The notes under the pieces: generated by a model
Databases searched by the model: none
What the model was told of the DNA's origin: nothing
What the model saw: only the letters and a program-made list of their open reading frames with translations
Position numbers and translations under genes: made by a program
Origin: Gemmataceae bacterium
GTDB lineage: Bacteria; Planctomycetota; Planctomycetia; Gemmatales; Gemmataceae
Assembly (NCBI GenBank): GCA_947490035.1
Contig: CANLGS010000326.1
Location: 1-5,622, forward strand
Direction of reading: 5' to 3'
Length of the DNA stretch: 5,622 nucleotides
Part shown: positions 5,525-5,622 of the stretch, piece after piece
How positions within the stretch are numbered: position 1 is the stretch's first letter
Layout of the letters: every line of letters begins with the position of its first letter

Positions 5525-5622
5525 ATGTTCTCGCGAACGGTGGAGTACGCGTTGCGGGCGGTGATCCACCTGGCGCACGAGTCGCCGAACGCGCGGACGA
5601 CGGCGCAGATCGCGGAGGCCAC
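5525..5622 (+). CDS. Rrf2-family transcriptional regulator, N-terminal fragment (3' truncated by window edge)
   Basis: Only the first 32 codons are in the window. They read MFSRTVEYALRAVIHLAHE and continue with SPNARTTAQIAEAT, the typical opening of an Rrf2 winged helix-turn-helix: first helix with the conserved xxEYALRAxxxLA pattern, then the TTAQIAEA start of the HTH helix. Rrf2 proteins (IscR, NsrR, CymR, RsrR) are dimeric DNA-binding regulators, many holding a Fe-S cluster that senses NO, iron-sulfur status or redox; others lack it. The cysteines that would decide this lie outside the window. The start is supported by GGAGG (5514-5518), six bases before the ATG. The gene is divergent from the protoglobin gene across 135 bases, so it probably regulates itself and the globin. 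Family assignment is good; the specific subfamily is unknown. Confidence 0.85.
   Translation, partial: MFSRTVEYALRAVIHLAHESPNARTTAQIAEA

Overview
The window is GC-rich bacterial DNA with strong third-position G/C bias. It carries three genes of the conserved tgt–yajC–secDF cluster on the + strand, followed by a convergent protoglobin gene and the start of a divergent Rrf2-type regulator. The fused SecDF with a much enlarged second periplasmic domain, the GC-rich codon use and the dispersed-looking palindromic repeats in the gaps suggest a planctomycete, possibly of the Gemmata group. That placement is inference from gene style and memory of similar repeats; no marker gene in the window settles it.

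Layout. 1-645 is the 3' part of tgt (queuosine tRNA modification), with the nucleophilic Asp and all four zinc ligands intact. 646-824 is a non-coding gap filled by two palindromic elements: an 8-bp stem hairpin (682-708) and a perfect 24-bp inverted repeat whose arms are themselves palindromic (722-789). 825-1169 is yajC and 1278-4688 is a SecD-SecF fusion of 1136 residues; together they encode the accessory membrane complex that uses the proton gradient to help pull proteins through SecYEG. The 128 bases between the secDF stop and the stop of the next gene are almost wholly one giant nested inverted repeat (35-bp outer arms, 16-bp inner arms), placed where a bidirectional terminator is needed.

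4817-5389 (minus strand) encodes a 190-residue stand-alone protoglobin, a haem protein that binds diatomic gases. Its start faces, across a 135-bp gap, the start of an Rrf2-family regulator gene (5525 to the window edge). The gap holds an A/T-rich imperfect dyad next to a candidate promoter for the regulator. Because Rrf2 proteins such as NsrR and IscR sense NO or Fe-S/redox status, the pair is a plausible small gas- or nitrosative-stress-response module, unrelated to the secretion cluster. This is the most interesting functional lead here; the two palindromic repeat elements and the enlarged SecF periplasmic domain are the next.
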